The notes: a model not told the origin generated them from the letters alone. 64,000 nt of DNA from Maribacter cobaltidurans (GCF_002269385.1 NZ_CP022957.1:987001-1051000); one strand, 5' to 3'. Positions 37,304-47,464 are shown, counted from the stretch's first letter. Translations and numbers: made by a program.

Positions 37304-40108
37304 TTAATTCTTACTTTTAGGTTTGGACATATTATCCTTGTTCTTATCAAAAACATAGTCTATCACTTGCTGATGCCTCGCCTTCGACCTAACCGCACTT
37401 CCCGCTGCCGGTGCGGCATAAAACCTTCTCGAGGCTACTCTAAATTTATTGACATCGCTAAAATGCATCAACAAATGGCTCCAAGCCCCCATATTTCTAG
37501 GTTCCTCTTGCGCCCATACAATATCATCGGCATTTTTATATTTCTTGATAATATCCTTCATTTGTTGCTCGGGCAAAGGGAATAATTGTTCCAATCGTAC
37601 CAAAGCCACATCATCACGATCCAGCTCCTCCTTGACGGCCAACAAGTCATAATAAAACTTTCCTGTACAAAAAACCAAACTTTTCACTTTCTTGACATCC
37701 GCCATGGCATCGTCTATGACTTCCCTAAAACTACCATTGGACAACTCTTCAACAGTGGAGACTGCCTTTGGATGTCTTAACAAACTCTTTGGGGTAAAGA
37801 TAATCAACGGCTTTCTAAAATTTGCCTTCATTTGCCTTCTTAGGATATGGAACATTTGAGCCGGCGTTGTAACATCGGCAATGTACATATTATCCCTGGC
37901 ACACAATTGAAGGTAACGCTCCATTCTTGCTGAAGAATGTTCAGCCCCTTGGCCTTCATACCCATGCGGCAGAAGCATTACAAGTCCATTCTGCAACTTC
38001 CATTTATCCTCTGCGGCGGAGATATACTGATCGATCATAATCTGCGCCCCATTGCTGAAGTCCCCAAATTGGGCTTCCCAAATGGTCAAGGTATTTGGGC
38101 TTGCCATGGCATAGCCATAATCAAAACCGACTACCCCATATTCTGATAATAGGGAGTTATAAATTTGGAATCTGCCCTGGTCCTCTGATATATTGTTCAA
38201 CAATAGAACCTCTTCTTCGCTCTCCTCGACCTTCATCACCGCATGTCTGTGGGAGAACGTTCCCCTTTCAACATCCTGACCGGACATACGAACTCCAAAG
38301 CCTTCCTGAAGCAAAGTACCATAAGCCAACAATTCGCCCATGGCCCAATCCAAGGAATCCGACTCAAAGAACATTTTATGTCTATCCTTTATTAACTTCT
38401 CTACCTTACGAAGGAATTTTTTACCCTTTGGCAATTGGGTAATCACTTTTGCTATTTCCGTAAGTTTTTCCTTGTCAAATGTGGTGTCCACAGGGTCCAT
38501 CATCTCCCACTCGCGAACATTTTCAAACCCTTTCCACTCATCAGCCATAAAAGGGGTAATGACAGTCTTGTCCTCTTTTCTGGAGTCCTCCAGCTTTACT
38601 TCAAGACTATCCTTATATTGTTTTTCAAGTTCGGCCACATACCCATCATCTATTACTCCTTCATTTATCAATCGTTCCGCATAAATATCACGAGGATTCT
38701 GATGTTTTGCTATGGCCTTATATAATTTGGGCTGGGTAAACCTAGGCTCATCACCTTCATTATGCCCATATTTTCTATATCCCAATAAATCTATGAAAAC
38801 ATCCTGATCAAACTGCATTCTATACTCCAAAGCGAACAAAGCGGCATGGACCACGGCTTCCGCATCATCAGCATTTACATGCAATACCGGACTTAAGGTC
38901 ACCTTACCTACATCAGTACAATACGTCGAGCTTCTGGCATCTAGATAATTCGTTGTAAACCCAATTTGGTTATTTACCACGATATGAATTGTACCCCCGG
39001 TCTTATAACCGTCCAAATTGGCCATTTGAACCACTTCATATACAATGCCTTGGCCGGCAATGGCCGCATCGCCATGTACTACTATAGGAAGTACTTTTGA
39101 AAAATCATCCTGATAATGAGCATCTTGCTTCGCCCTGGCAATACCTTCCACTACGGCACCCACCGTTTCCAAATGGGATGGATTGGGCGCAATGTTCATT
39201 CTAATCTTGTTACCATTATCGGACATTCTATCCGAGGTCCAACCCAAGTGGTATTTTACGTCCCCATCAAAAATCTCCTGTTCATAATCCTTACCGTCAA
39301 ATTCACTAAAAATATCCTTGGCAGACTTCCCAAAAATATTGGTGAGCACATTTAGGCGGCCCCTGTGGGCCATTCCCATTACGAATTGTTTGACCCCCAT
39401 TTCCGCGGCACGCTCTACTATAACATCAAGGGCAGGAATCAATGATTCATTCCCCTCCAAGGAAAATCGCTTTTGGCCCACGTATTTCGTGTGCAAAAAG
39501 CCTTCAAAGGACACGGCCTGATTCAGCTTTTTGAGGATATGCTTTTTTCTTTCCGGACTAAAGTTGGGATGATTGTCATTGACATTGATCCAATTCTGAA
39601 TCCATTTTATACTTTCGGGCTTTCGAATATACATATACTCTACCCCAATGGAATCACAGTAAATACTGGTCAAATGGGCAATAATCTCACGAAGCGAACT
39701 AGGCCCGATGCCTATTATATCACCTGCATTAAAAACAGTATCCAAATCGGCATCCGTCAATCCAAAATTATCGATAGAAAGGGTAGGCTCATAACGCCTT
39801 CTTTCGCGCACCGGATTCGTTTTCGTAAAAAGGTGCCCCCTGCTTCTATAACCATCGATCAACCTAATTACCTGAAACTCCTTTTGCAAGGATTCCGGCA
39901 TTTCTACCTGATTTCCATTTATTGTAACGGTAGTTCTATGCTCAGGGTCTATATCCAATTCGTCCAACGAACTTTCAATACCAAAATCAAATCCCTGAAA
40001 AAAAGCTCGCCAACTGGGCTCAATACTATCCGGATTGATTAAATACTTGTCATATAACTCGGAAAAATAGGAGGTATGAACAGCATTCAAAAAGGAATAT
40101 TTATCCAT
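37304..40108 (-). CDS. sucA: 2-oxoglutarate dehydrogenase E1 component
   Basis: 934 residues, full length. N-terminus MDKYSFLNAVHTSYFSELYD, then the thiamine-diphosphate domain with MGMAHRGRLNVL and VHGDAAIAGQG, and the C-terminal part with PHGYEGQGAEHSSAR. It decarboxylates 2-oxoglutarate and transfers succinyl to the E2 lipoyl group. It forms an operon with sucB. The third component, E3, is not in this window. Confidence 0.97.
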   Translation of the reverse strand: MDKYSFLNAVHTSYFSELYDKYLINPDSIEPSWRAFFQGFDFGIESSLDELDIDPEHRTTVTINGNQVEMPESLQKEFQVIRLIDGYRSRGHLFTKTNPVRERRRYEPTLSIDNFGLTDADLDTVFNAGDIIGIGPSSLREIIAHLTSIYCDSIGVEYMYIRKPESIKWIQNWINVNDNHPNFSPERKKHILKKLNQAVSFEGFLHTKYVGQKRFSLEGNESLIPALDVIVERAAEMGVKQFVMGMAHRGRLNVLTNIFGKSAKDIFSEFDGKDYEQEIFDGDVKYHLGWTSDRMSDNGNKIRMNIAPNPSHLETVGAVVEGIARAKQDAHYQDDFSKVLPIVVHGDAAIAGQGIVYEVVQMANLDGYKTGGTIHIVVNNQIGFTTNYLDARSSTYCTDVGKVTLSPVLHVNADDAEAVVHAALFALEYRMQFDQDVFIDLLGYRKYGHNEGDEPRFTQPKLYKAIAKHQNPRDIYAERLINEGVIDDGYVAELEKQYKDSLEVKLEDSRKEDKTVITPFMADEWKGFENVREWEMMDPVDTTFDKEKLTEIAKVITQLPKGKKFLRKVEKLIKDRHKMFFESDSLDWAMGELLAYGTLLQEGFGVRMSGQDVERGTFSHRHAVMKVEESEEEVLLLNNISEDQGRFQIYNSLLSEYGVVGFDYGYAMASPNTLTIWEAQFGDFSNGAQIMIDQYISAAEDKWKLQNGLVMLLPHGYEGQGAEHSSARMERYLQLCARDNMYIADVTTPAQMFHILRRQMKANFRKPLIIFTPKSLLRHPKAVSTVEELSNGSFREVIDDAMADVKKVKSLVFCTGKFYYDLLAVKEELDRDDVALVRLEQLFPLPEQQMKDIIKKYKNADDIVWAQEEPRNMGAWSHLLMHFSDVNKFRVASRRFYAAPAAGSAVRSKARHQQVIDYVFDKNKDNMSKPKSKN

Positions 40109-40142
40109 GAATTACTTTCTGTATCTTTAGAAGAAATTTGAA

Positions 40143-40173
40143 CAAAAATACAACATTTACGATATCTAACAGA
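40143..40173 (-). promoter_or_regulatory. Promoter of sucA-sucB
   Basis: On the minus strand TATTTTTG (40150-40143) is a perfect -7 element, and TCTG (40173-40170) lies 19 bases upstream, one mismatch from TTTG. The start codon is about 35 bases downstream. Confidence 0.55.
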
Positions 40174-40230
40174 AAGTTGGAAGCGTTTATTGAAAAAAAT
40201 AATGTTTAAAACAAATTTTTAAAAACTATT

Positions 40231-40740
40231 ATGAAAAATTGGATTTTTATCGGTTTTGTTACAATTTTTCAGGTGATATGCCATGCCCAATCCTCTAATA
40301 GTGACTCCAACTTTTTCGGTAGGGTAAGATACGGAGGAAGTCTTGGAATGGGATTTTTTAATGGTGGATTCAATATCAATGTTTCTCCTAGTGCAATTTA
40401 TCCCGTAACCAATGAATTTTCCGCAGGGGCCAGCCTTAATTTTAATTATGCCGAATTCGACGATGAAAAACTTTTGGCCTATGGAGGAAGCATTTTGTCC
40501 CTTTATAACCCAATCCCTCAAATACAACTTTCCGCAGAATTTGAGCAACTTAGAATAAATAGATCTTTGGAAGCCGTTCCCTATACCCTAGAGGACAATT
40601 ATTGGCTTCCGGCCCTATTTTTAGGCGTGGGATATAGCACGTATAATGTTACATTTGGCCTGCGATATGATTTACTTTACAATGACAATAAAAGTATTTA
40701 CGGAAATGCATTAATGCCATTTGTTCGTGTATATTTTTAA
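40231..40740 (+). CDS. Small outer-membrane beta-barrel-like protein
   Basis: 169 residues. Signal peptide at 1-19 (MKNWIFIGFVTIFQVICHA). The mature part has alternating strands (YGGSLGMGFFNGGFNINVSP, FGLRYDLLYND) and ends MPFVRVYF, with the C-terminal Phe typical of outer-membrane barrels. I do not recognise the family. It starts a plus-strand pair with the acyltransferase-like gene 42 bases downstream. Confidence 0.75.
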   Translation: MKNWIFIGFVTIFQVICHAQSSNSDSNFFGRVRYGGSLGMGFFNGGFNINVSPSAIYPVTNEFSAGASLNFNYAEFDDEKLLAYGGSILSLYNPIPQIQLSAEFEQLRINRSLEAVPYTLEDNYWLPALFLGVGYSTYNVTFGLRYDLLYNDNKSIYGNALMPFVRVYF

Positions 40741-40782
40741 GCAATCAATTCGCCTCACAAACCAATAACCAAACCAACCAAT

Positions 40783-41886
40783 ATGAATAAACTGAAAAAC
40801 AGATACCTCTCCCTTGATGTTTTTAGGGGATTGGATGTGGCTTTAATGATCATTGTAAATTCTCCCGGCAATGGAGATACCAGCTTTGCGCCTTTAAAGC
40901 ATGCGGAGTGGCATGGGTTTACCTTAACGGACCTTGTTTTTCCCACCTTTTTATTTGTGGTTGGAAACGCCATGAGCTTCAGTATGAAAAAGTATGAGAC
41001 CCTAGGAGATGCTGCCTTTTTCAAAAAAGTATTGAAGCGATTTGCGATTATATTTCTCTTGGGATTCTTAATGTATTGGTTTCCTTTTTTTGAAAACGGA
41101 ACGCTAAAACCTCTTGCCGAAACCCGAATATTTGGCGTTCTTCAGCGCATTGCCCTGTGCTATCTTTTTGCTTCTATTCTAGTCTATTATTTCAAAACAC
41201 GAACTGTAATTATATTTAGCGCATGCGCTTTGATAGGTTACCACATTCTTTTACTGACTTTTGGAGACCTTACTTTACTAGGCAATGCTGTTTTAAAGCT
41301 AGATAAATTTTTAATTGGTGCCGATCATATGTACCATGGCAATGGCGGTGTAGCTTTCGACCCTGAAGGGCTATTAAGCACATTGCCTTCCATCGTGAAT
41401 GTCATAGCTGGATACCTTACAGGTAAATTCATTCAAAAAAATGGACAGAACTACGAAACGGTGGCGAAACTTCTAATGTTTGGCTGCGTTTTGGTTTTTG
41501 CAGGATTGGCTTGGGATTTAATTTTACCCATTAATAAAAAACTATGGACCAGTTCTTTTGTGCTTTTAACATGCGGAATTGACCTCTTCGTTATTGCTAT
41601 TTTGGTTTACTTGTTAGACATGACCAAGAACTTTAAAAGGACATACTTTTTTGAGGTTTTTGGAAGGAATACCCTCTTTATTTACCTCTTATCCGAAATC
41701 TTCGTTATCAGCTTGTTTGAAATTAAAATAAAAGGAACAAGTGCTTACAATTGGATAGCGGATAATATATTCATTGCAACAACTGGAGACTACGTGGGGT
41801 CCTTTTTATTCGCCCTTTGGGTTATGCTAACGTGCTGGCTGGTTGGTTATATTATGGACAAGAAAGGTATTTACATAAAGGTTTAA
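40783..41886 (+). CDS. Acyltransferase-like membrane protein (DUF5009/heparan-alpha-glucosaminide N-acetyltransferase family)
   Basis: 367 residues with about ten membrane helices. The N-terminal SLDVFRGLDVALMIIVNSPG and the following LKHAEWHGFTLTDLVFPTFLF are the hallmark of this family, which transfers acetyl groups across membranes to amino sugars. The catalytic His sits in the HAEWHGF stretch. The acceptor here is unknown; a sugar or envelope glycan is likely. Conserved in many Bacteroidota. Confidence 0.85.
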   Translation: MNKLKNRYLSLDVFRGLDVALMIIVNSPGNGDTSFAPLKHAEWHGFTLTDLVFPTFLFVVGNAMSFSMKKYETLGDAAFFKKVLKRFAIIFLLGFLMYWFPFFENGTLKPLAETRIFGVLQRIALCYLFASILVYYFKTRTVIIFSACALIGYHILLLTFGDLTLLGNAVLKLDKFLIGADHMYHGNGGVAFDPEGLLSTLPSIVNVIAGYLTGKFIQKNGQNYETVAKLLMFGCVLVFAGLAWDLILPINKKLWTSSFVLLTCGIDLFVIAILVYLLDMTKNFKRTYFFEVFGRNTLFIYLLSEIFVISLFEIKIKGTSAYNWIADNIFIATTGDYVGSFLFALWVMLTCWLVGYIMDKKGIYIKV

Positions 41887-41918
41887 TTTTTTGAATCGCA
41901 ACAAGCTACGAAGCGCAT

Positions 41919-42272
41919 TTACTTGTATTTGTTTCTGAGCCAAACCTTTTGAAATTCCCGATTTAGGATTAGAAACGCCACTTGGCCTGAAACCTCAACG
42001 GCATCGGTCACCTCTATATGTTGAAATTCTTTTTCCGGGATATCTATGACATAAAGCACATTTAAATATTCAGAAAACTTTTCCATCATCAGGAAATAGA
42101 TTTTCTCAACAAGCACCTTAATCAGTTCTTCACTTTTGATATCACTAGTTATATTCAAGGGATTATTGGCTAACGTAAAATCCTTTTCCAATTGCAACAC
42201 CAAACTGTAATACAATTCTTGATTTTCAGATAATTTTAATAACTGCCTACTATTCTGAACTTGGTGCTCCAT
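41919..42272 (-). CDS. Hypothetical protein, 117 residues
   Basis: Begins MEHQVQNSRQLLKLSENQ and is mostly helical by composition, with a long amphipathic stretch and no signal or membrane segment. I do not recognise the family. It lies 21 bases downstream of the amidohydrolase gene on the same strand, so co-transcription is possible, but no link in function is evident. Confidence 0.75.
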   Translation of the reverse strand: MEHQVQNSRQLLKLSENQELYYSLVLQLEKDFTLANNPLNITSDIKSEELIKVLVEKIYFLMMEKFSEYLNVLYVIDIPEKEFQHIEVTDAVEVSGQVAFLILNREFQKVWLRNKYK

Positions 42273-42293
42273 ATAATGATTTAAATCGAGAAG

Positions 42294-43568
42294 TTACTGC
42301 TTATAGACAACCCCTTCCTTCATCACGAAAGAAACTTCTTCCAAGGTATTCACATTATCCAAAGGATTATCGTCTACGGCCACAATATCGGCAACATAAC
42401 CCTCCTTTAATTGTCCCAACTCATTTTCCATTCCCAATAACCGAGCATTGGTGATGGTAGCGGAACGCAGGGTTTCAATAATGGGCATTCCCGCGGCATG
42501 CATATATCCAAATTCCTTACCGTTATCTCCATGCGGAGAAACACCAGAATCCGTCCCAAAGGCAATGGGCACTCCCTTCTTGTAAGCTCTGGCAAAAGTA
42601 GCGTTAAGGAGCGGTCCTATTTCCAAAGCTTTTTTTGCCACAACAGGTGGTAAATAGCCTGGAATTTTGGCCAAACGTGCCGCCTCTTGTCCTGCGGAAA
42701 TAGTGGGTACCATGTAAGTATTTTTTTCAATCATAAGGTCCATGGTTTCATCGGACATCATGGTACCGTGCTCTATTGTTTTTATACCCGCCTTGACCGC
42801 TCTTTGCATGCCTTCGTCCCCATGGGCATGTGCTGCTGTAAGCATTCCATAATCATTGGCAGTTTCTACAATTGCTTTTATTTCGTCAAAAGTAAATTGC
42901 GGATTTTGACCATTTTTGGCAACGCTAAGCACACCGCCCGTAGCCGTTATCTTAATAACATCGGCACCATCTTTATAACGCTGTCTAACCGCTTTCCTTC
43001 CATCATCCGGAGAATTCACCACCCCGTCTTTTGGCCCTGGATCCCCCATCAAATCATCTCTTACACCGTTGGTTGGATCCGCATGACCTCCTGTAGTAGC
43101 TATTGATTTACCGGCGGTAAATATTCTTGGGCCAACAACAGTCCCTTTATTGATGGCGTTCCGCAAGGCTATGTTTACACCTGAACCCCCTAAATCCCGT
43201 ACGGTCGTAAAACCCGCCATCAATGTTCTTTTGGCATAGACGGTAGATTGCAAGGCAACATCCGCCTCATTTTTGGTAAATCGTTCCAAATATCTTGAAG
43301 GACTCGATTCGCTTTCTATATGAACATGCATATCGATAAAACCTGGTAAAACTGTCTTTGATTTTAAATCCACTACGTTATCATCGGTAGTTCCTGAAAC
43401 GTATCCATCCAGAATACTTTTGATTTTATTCCCTGAAACAACAATGGTCTTTTCGGATTGCAGCTTTCCGGATTTCACATCCAAAATTTCACCACATTGG
43501 AGATAAGTATCTTGGGCACTGGCAATTAAGCCCACAAAAAACAAGGCAAATAGTAATTTAAAATTCAT
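42294..43568 (-). CDS. Exported metal-dependent amidohydrolase
   Basis: 424 residues with a signal peptide at 1-18 (FVGLIASA). Metal ligands follow the amidohydrolase pattern: GFIDMHVHIE, HAHGDEGM, IEHGTMM and AFGTDSGVSPHG. The lysine in GADVIKITATGG is a typical carbamylated or metal-site residue. Homologues are annotated as Xaa-Pro dipeptidases or imidazolonepropionase-like enzymes; the substrate is unsettled. Periplasmic location is expected. Confidence 0.88.
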   Translation of the reverse strand: MNFKLLFALFFVGLIASAQDTYLQCGEILDVKSGKLQSEKTIVVSGNKIKSILDGYVSGTTDDNVVDLKSKTVLPGFIDMHVHIESESSPSRYLERFTKNEADVALQSTVYAKRTLMAGFTTVRDLGGSGVNIALRNAINKGTVVGPRIFTAGKSIATTGGHADPTNGVRDDLMGDPGPKDGVVNSPDDGRKAVRQRYKDGADVIKITATGGVLSVAKNGQNPQFTFDEIKAIVETANDYGMLTAAHAHGDEGMQRAVKAGIKTIEHGTMMSDETMDLMIEKNTYMVPTISAGQEAARLAKIPGYLPPVVAKKALEIGPLLNATFARAYKKGVPIAFGTDSGVSPHGDNGKEFGYMHAAGMPIIETLRSATITNARLLGMENELGQLKEGYVADIVAVDDNPLDNVNTLEEVSFVMKEGVVYKQ

Positions 43569-43590
43569 GACGCTGGTATTTATAATAAAT

Positions 43591-43619
43591 TAAGGGGAAA
43601 TATAGCATATTTCCCCTTA
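43591..43619 (-). terminator. Terminator after galE
   Basis: TAAGGGGAAATAT and ATATTTCCCCTTA make a 13-bp perfect stem with a three-base loop. In minus-strand direction it lies between galE and the amidohydrolase gene and is followed by an AT-rich stretch. Confidence 0.75.
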
Positions 43620-43642
43620 TTAAAGATTTCTATCCAAAGAAA

Positions 43643-44659
43643 TCAATTTCTAATTTTTTGTTCCCATTCCCATGCCGATTTCATAGCTTGGTCCAACGAG
43701 TATTGCGATTTCCAACCAAGTACATTATTGGCCTTGGTCGTATCTGCATATGCCGAAGTGATATCGCCAGGTCTTCTGCCTACTATTTTGTAATTCAGTT
43801 TTTCGCCTGAAACCCTTTCAAAACTATGAATTACTTCCAGGACCGAACTTCCTTTTCCAGTACCTACATTAAAGACTTCATAATTTTGGCTGTTCTTTGA
43901 AGCCAATAAGCGCTCCAAAGCCACGACATGGGCCTTTGCCAAATCCACGACATAGATGTAATCTCGAATACAGGTGCCATCTTCCGTGGGATAATCATCG
44001 CCAAAAACAGATAGTTCCTTTCTAAGCCCAACACCGGTTTGTGTTATAAATGGCACTAGGTTCTGTGGTACACCAATGGGTAATTCTCCAATTTCAGTGC
44101 TAGGATGGGCACCCATAGGATTAAAGTATCGGAGTGCAATGGCATTTAACTGGGGGGTTACCTTGCAGGTATCCCTAATAATTTCCTCGCCTATCTGCTT
44201 GGTATTTCCATAGGGAGATTCGGCCTCCTTAACGGGAGCATCTTCGTTTATGGGCATTTCATCTGCTTGGCCATAAACGGTACAGGAAGAACTAAAAATA
44301 AAACTGGACTTGTTCTTTTTACTGAGCTCCTTTAATATATAAATAAGGGTACCAATGTTATTCTCATAATACAGTAATGGCTTCTCAACACTCTCCCCTA
44401 CCGCCTTGGAAGCGGCAAAGTGTATTACCCCTTCTATATCCTGATATCTTTGAAAAAAGTCTTCGACCTTGTTTCTATCCTTTAAATCCAACTTTTCAAA
44501 AATTGGTTTTGCCCCGGTTATTTTTTCTATACCACCTAGAACCTTCTCATCGGCATTGGAACAATCGTCTATGATTATAACCTCGAATCCTTTGTTTTGC
44601 AGTTCTACTACCGTATGGGAACCTATAAAACCCAGACCTCCCGTAACTAGTATTTTCAT
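43643..44659 (-). CDS. galE: UDP-glucose 4-epimerase
   Basis: 338 residues. NAD-binding GGLGFIGSHTVVEL at the N-terminus, the catalytic SSSCTVYG and YGNTK (YxxxK) in place, and a full C-terminal substrate domain. It interconverts UDP-glucose and UDP-galactose, supplying sugars for envelope glycans. It follows the DegT aminotransferase by 42 bases on the same strand, a pairing that suggests a sugar-nucleotide role for both. Confidence 0.95.
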   Translation of the reverse strand: MKILVTGGLGFIGSHTVVELQNKGFEVIIIDDCSNADEKVLGGIEKITGAKPIFEKLDLKDRNKVEDFFQRYQDIEGVIHFAASKAVGESVEKPLLYYENNIGTLIYILKELSKKNKSSFIFSSSCTVYGQADEMPINEDAPVKEAESPYGNTKQIGEEIIRDTCKVTPQLNAIALRYFNPMGAHPSTEIGELPIGVPQNLVPFITQTGVGLRKELSVFGDDYPTEDGTCIRDYIYVVDLAKAHVVALERLLASKNSQNYEVFNVGTGKGSSVLEVIHSFERVSGEKLNYKIVGRRPGDITSAYADTTKANNVLGWKSQYSLDQAMKSAWEWEQKIRN

Positions 44660-44701
44660 TTCAATTATTTTGTTAGGCTTTAAAAATAGTACATAAAAAA
44701 C

Positions 44702-45856
44702 CTAAGAATTCATAAACTCGATGACCTTATCGGCAATAAAGGTAATTTGTTCATCGTCAAGTTCAGTATGCATCGGCAGGGAAATAACTTCTTCCACCAA
44801 TTGGTTGGTCACCTTAAAATCCACTTCATTATACCTTTCATCCAAATAAGCTTTTTGGCGGTGCAATGGAATTGGGTAATACACACCGCAAGGAATATCA
44901 TTGCCGTTAAGGAATTTGACTAAATCATCACGCTTTCCATTTATAATTCTCAATGTGTATTGATGAAATACGTGGCAATCACAATTTTCACAAATGCCTT
45001 CGCAAGATCTTACCGTTTTGGGTAGCACAATATTCTTTTCATTTTTTAAAGCCTCATTATACTTCTTGGCTGCGGCTCTTCGGTCATTGCAATATCCATC
45101 CAATTTTGGCAATTTGGCCCTAAGGACGGCAGCCTGAATAGAATCTAATCTAGAATTCACCCCCACAACATCATGGTGGTATCGCTCATACATACCATGG
45201 TTTACAATTCCTCTTATGGTATGTGCCAAGACATCATCATTGGTAAAAATGGCTCCCCCATCGCCATAGCATCCCAGATTTTTTGAGGGAAAAAAGGAAG
45301 TTGCCCCTACATGACCAATGGTTCCAGCCATTTTTTTTGTCCCATCGGCAAACTGATATTTAGCTCCAATGGCCTGAGCATTGTCCTCGATAACGTAGAG
45401 ATTATGTTTCTGAGCTATCCCCATTATGGCATCCATATTGGCACATTGGCCAAAAAGATGTACGGGCACTATGGCTTTTGTTTTTGAAGTTATTGCCTTC
45501 TCAACAGCCTCAATATCTATATTGAAGGTTTCCATATCCACATCTACCAGAACCGGTGTAAGTTGCAATAGGGCTATAACCTCTACCGTGGCCGCAAAAG
45601 TAAAGTCGGCGGTTATGACTTCATCCCCAGGTTTTAAACCGAGCCCCATCATGGCTATTTGTAGGGCATCTGTTCCATTGGCGCAAGGAATGACATGTTT
45701 AACGCCAAGATAATCTTCCAGCTCCTCTTGAAAGGCGTGGACTTCCGGTCCATTTATGAAAGACGACGATTCCAGTATTTTGGAAATTGATTCATTGACT
45801 TGCTCCTTTATTTCCTGATATTGACCACCAAGGTCAACCATCTGTATTTTTTTCAT
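44702..45856 (-). CDS. DegT/DnrJ/EryC1/StrS family aminotransferase
   Basis: 384 residues. PLP fold type I: GTDALQIAM near residue 61, VIEDNAQAIGA, and FPSKNLGCYGDGG with the PLP lysine at Lys192. It aminates keto sugars on nucleotide carriers for LPS or glycan synthesis. Odd: a four-cysteine stretch, SCEGICENCDCHVFHQY (Cys285, 289, 292, 294), lies just before the conserved VFHQY, where many relatives have no cysteines. It may bind metal. Followed by galE. Confidence 0.93.
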   Translation of the reverse strand: MKKIQMVDLGGQYQEIKEQVNESISKILESSSFINGPEVHAFQEELEDYLGVKHVIPCANGTDALQIAMMGLGLKPGDEVITADFTFAATVEVIALLQLTPVLVDVDMETFNIDIEAVEKAITSKTKAIVPVHLFGQCANMDAIMGIAQKHNLYVIEDNAQAIGAKYQFADGTKKMAGTIGHVGATSFFPSKNLGCYGDGGAIFTNDDVLAHTIRGIVNHGMYERYHHDVVGVNSRLDSIQAAVLRAKLPKLDGYCNDRRAAAKKYNEALKNEKNIVLPKTVRSCEGICENCDCHVFHQYTLRIINGKRDDLVKFLNGNDIPCGVYYPIPLHRQKAYLDERYNEVDFKVTNQLVEEVISLPMHTELDDEQITFIADKVIEFMNS

Positions 45857-45880
45857 TTTGCGTTATTAGGTGAAGTAGGG

Positions 45881-45888
45881 CAAAAATA
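45881..45888 (-). promoter_or_regulatory. Candidate -7 element of the DegT gene
   Basis: On the minus strand TATTTTTG, a perfect TAnnTTTG, lies about 24 bases before the start codon. No clear -33 at 19 bases was found. Confidence 0.4.
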
Positions 45889-45947
45889 CGAAACGTGCCA
45901 TAATGATTTTCTTTAAAGAACCGTAATTTAGTCGCAAACAAATCAAA

Positions 45948-47183
45948 TTGAGATACATCTATTCCTTTATTGTTTTCATAAGCTGGCAAATTCTAAAGTT
46001 AGTGGCACTTGTCAATCCCAAGATTTCCCAATTTGTATCGGGACGTAAAGAAGTCTTTGACGTCTTAAAAAATAGAACTTCAGAAACCGATAAGGTGCTC
46101 TGGATACACGCCGCGTCCTTGGGAGAATATGAGCAGGGGTTGCCCATATTGGAGAGATTAAAATTGGAATATCCCACCCATAAGATTCTGTTGACATTTT
46201 TCTCTCCGTCGGGATACGAAGTGAAAAAGGATTCGTCCCCGGCGGACATCACCACGTATCTGCCTATTGACACCCCAAAAAAAGCGGCCATGTTTTTGGA
46301 TACGGTGAAACCCAGTTTGGCCATCTTCATCAAATACGAAATTTGGCCAAATTATTTACATATGCTGAATAAGAGGAAGATTCCAGCTCTCCTAATTTCG
46401 GCAAGATTTAAGCCCGATAAAATATTCTTTAAAAGTTATGGCGGGTTTATGCGAAGTTCATTAAGTCAATTTTCCCACATTTTTGTACAGGACGATAATT
46501 CCTATATGTTATTAAAAAACATTGGAATTGAAAAGGTGTCGGTAGCAGGAGATACCAGATTGGACAGGGTATTGGAAATATTGGAACAGGATAATTCTCT
46601 CGGGTTCATGGACCAATTCCAACAAAGAAAAAATTGTCTCGTCGCTGGAAGCACCTGGCCAGAAGATGAAAAATTACTGGTCGAATTCATAAATAACACT
46701 AAGGGTGATGAGAAATTTGTCATAGCTCCGCACAACATTAATGGGGAGCACATTCAAAATCTAAAAAAAAGCATCAGTAAAAAGACATTGCTTTATACCG
46801 ACCTTCCAAAACAAATATCTGCTGACATACAAGTAATCATTATAGATACCATTGGACTTTTGACCAAAATTTATAGTTATGCAAATATAGCCTATGTGGG
46901 TGGGGGATTTGCCACGGGACTCCACAACACCCTGGAACCAGCAGTTTTTGGTATTCCGGTTATTATCGGGCCAAACTATAAGGGATTTCTGGAAGTCGAG
47001 GATTTGGTCCAACTAGGTGGAATACTTCCTATAAAGAATCAAAAAGAATTTAACGAGGTTATAAATCAACTGTTTAATAACGCGAAAGAAAGTAGCAGCA
47101 TAGGAGCCATTAATTCTCAATACATTTTAAACAACAAAGGGGCAAGCATCCAAATCATGGAAGGGATACGTACATTATTATAG
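45948..47183 (+). CDS. waaA: 3-deoxy-D-manno-octulosonic acid (Kdo) transferase
   Basis: 411 residues. Start is TTG at 45948 (LRYIYSFIVF): the N-terminal membrane helix begins there and no ATG precedes it in frame. The GT-B fold has HAASLGEYEQGLP near residue 55 and the C-terminal YVGGGFATGLHNTLEP plus the donor-site EP motif. It adds Kdo to lipid A precursor, an essential step in the outer-membrane glycolipid. It is divergent from the DegT gene. Confidence 0.94.
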   Translation: MRYIYSFIVFISWQILKLVALVNPKISQFVSGRKEVFDVLKNRTSETDKVLWIHAASLGEYEQGLPILERLKLEYPTHKILLTFFSPSGYEVKKDSSPADITTYLPIDTPKKAAMFLDTVKPSLAIFIKYEIWPNYLHMLNKRKIPALLISARFKPDKIFFKSYGGFMRSSLSQFSHIFVQDDNSYMLLKNIGIEKVSVAGDTRLDRVLEILEQDNSLGFMDQFQQRKNCLVAGSTWPEDEKLLVEFINNTKGDEKFVIAPHNINGEHIQNLKKSISKKTLLYTDLPKQISADIQVIIIDTIGLLTKIYSYANIAYVGGGFATGLHNTLEPAVFGIPVIIGPNYKGFLEVEDLVQLGGILPIKNQKEFNEVINQLFNNAKESSSIGAINSQYILNNKGASIQIMEGIRTLL

Positions 47184-47203
47184 TAATCCTAGTCTCAATT
47201 AAG

Positions 47204-47464
47204 ATGAAAAGCCCTCAAATCTTTTATATTTTACTGCTTTCTGTCATACTTAAGTCATGTTGGGACCCCTATGTAAATTCCAAGGAAAACAATAAGGAAG
47301 AAATCCAAAAAAGAATGGATTCTACCAAAATAGATTCGAGCTTATTTGAACGACCTAGAAGAAAAATTAAGAGCCCTAAAAGAAACAAGGCCTTGGATAC
47401 TTTGAGGCCCGGCATAGCAATCTTAATTCCATCTTGGAAGGATTTAGAAGCTCAAAAAGGATAA
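47204..47464 (+). CDS. Small lipoprotein-like protein, 86 residues
   Basis: N-terminus MKSPQIFYILLLSVILKSC with Cys19 in a permissive lipobox, then a hydrophilic, Lys/Glu/Pro-rich tail (FERPRRKIKSPKRN) with no recognisable domain. It starts 20 bases after waaA and may be in the same transcript. Function unknown. Confidence 0.65.
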   Translation: MKSPQIFYILLLSVILKSCWDPYVNSKENNKEEIQKRMDSTKIDSSLFERPRRKIKSPKRNKALDTLRPGIAILIPSWKDLEAQKG

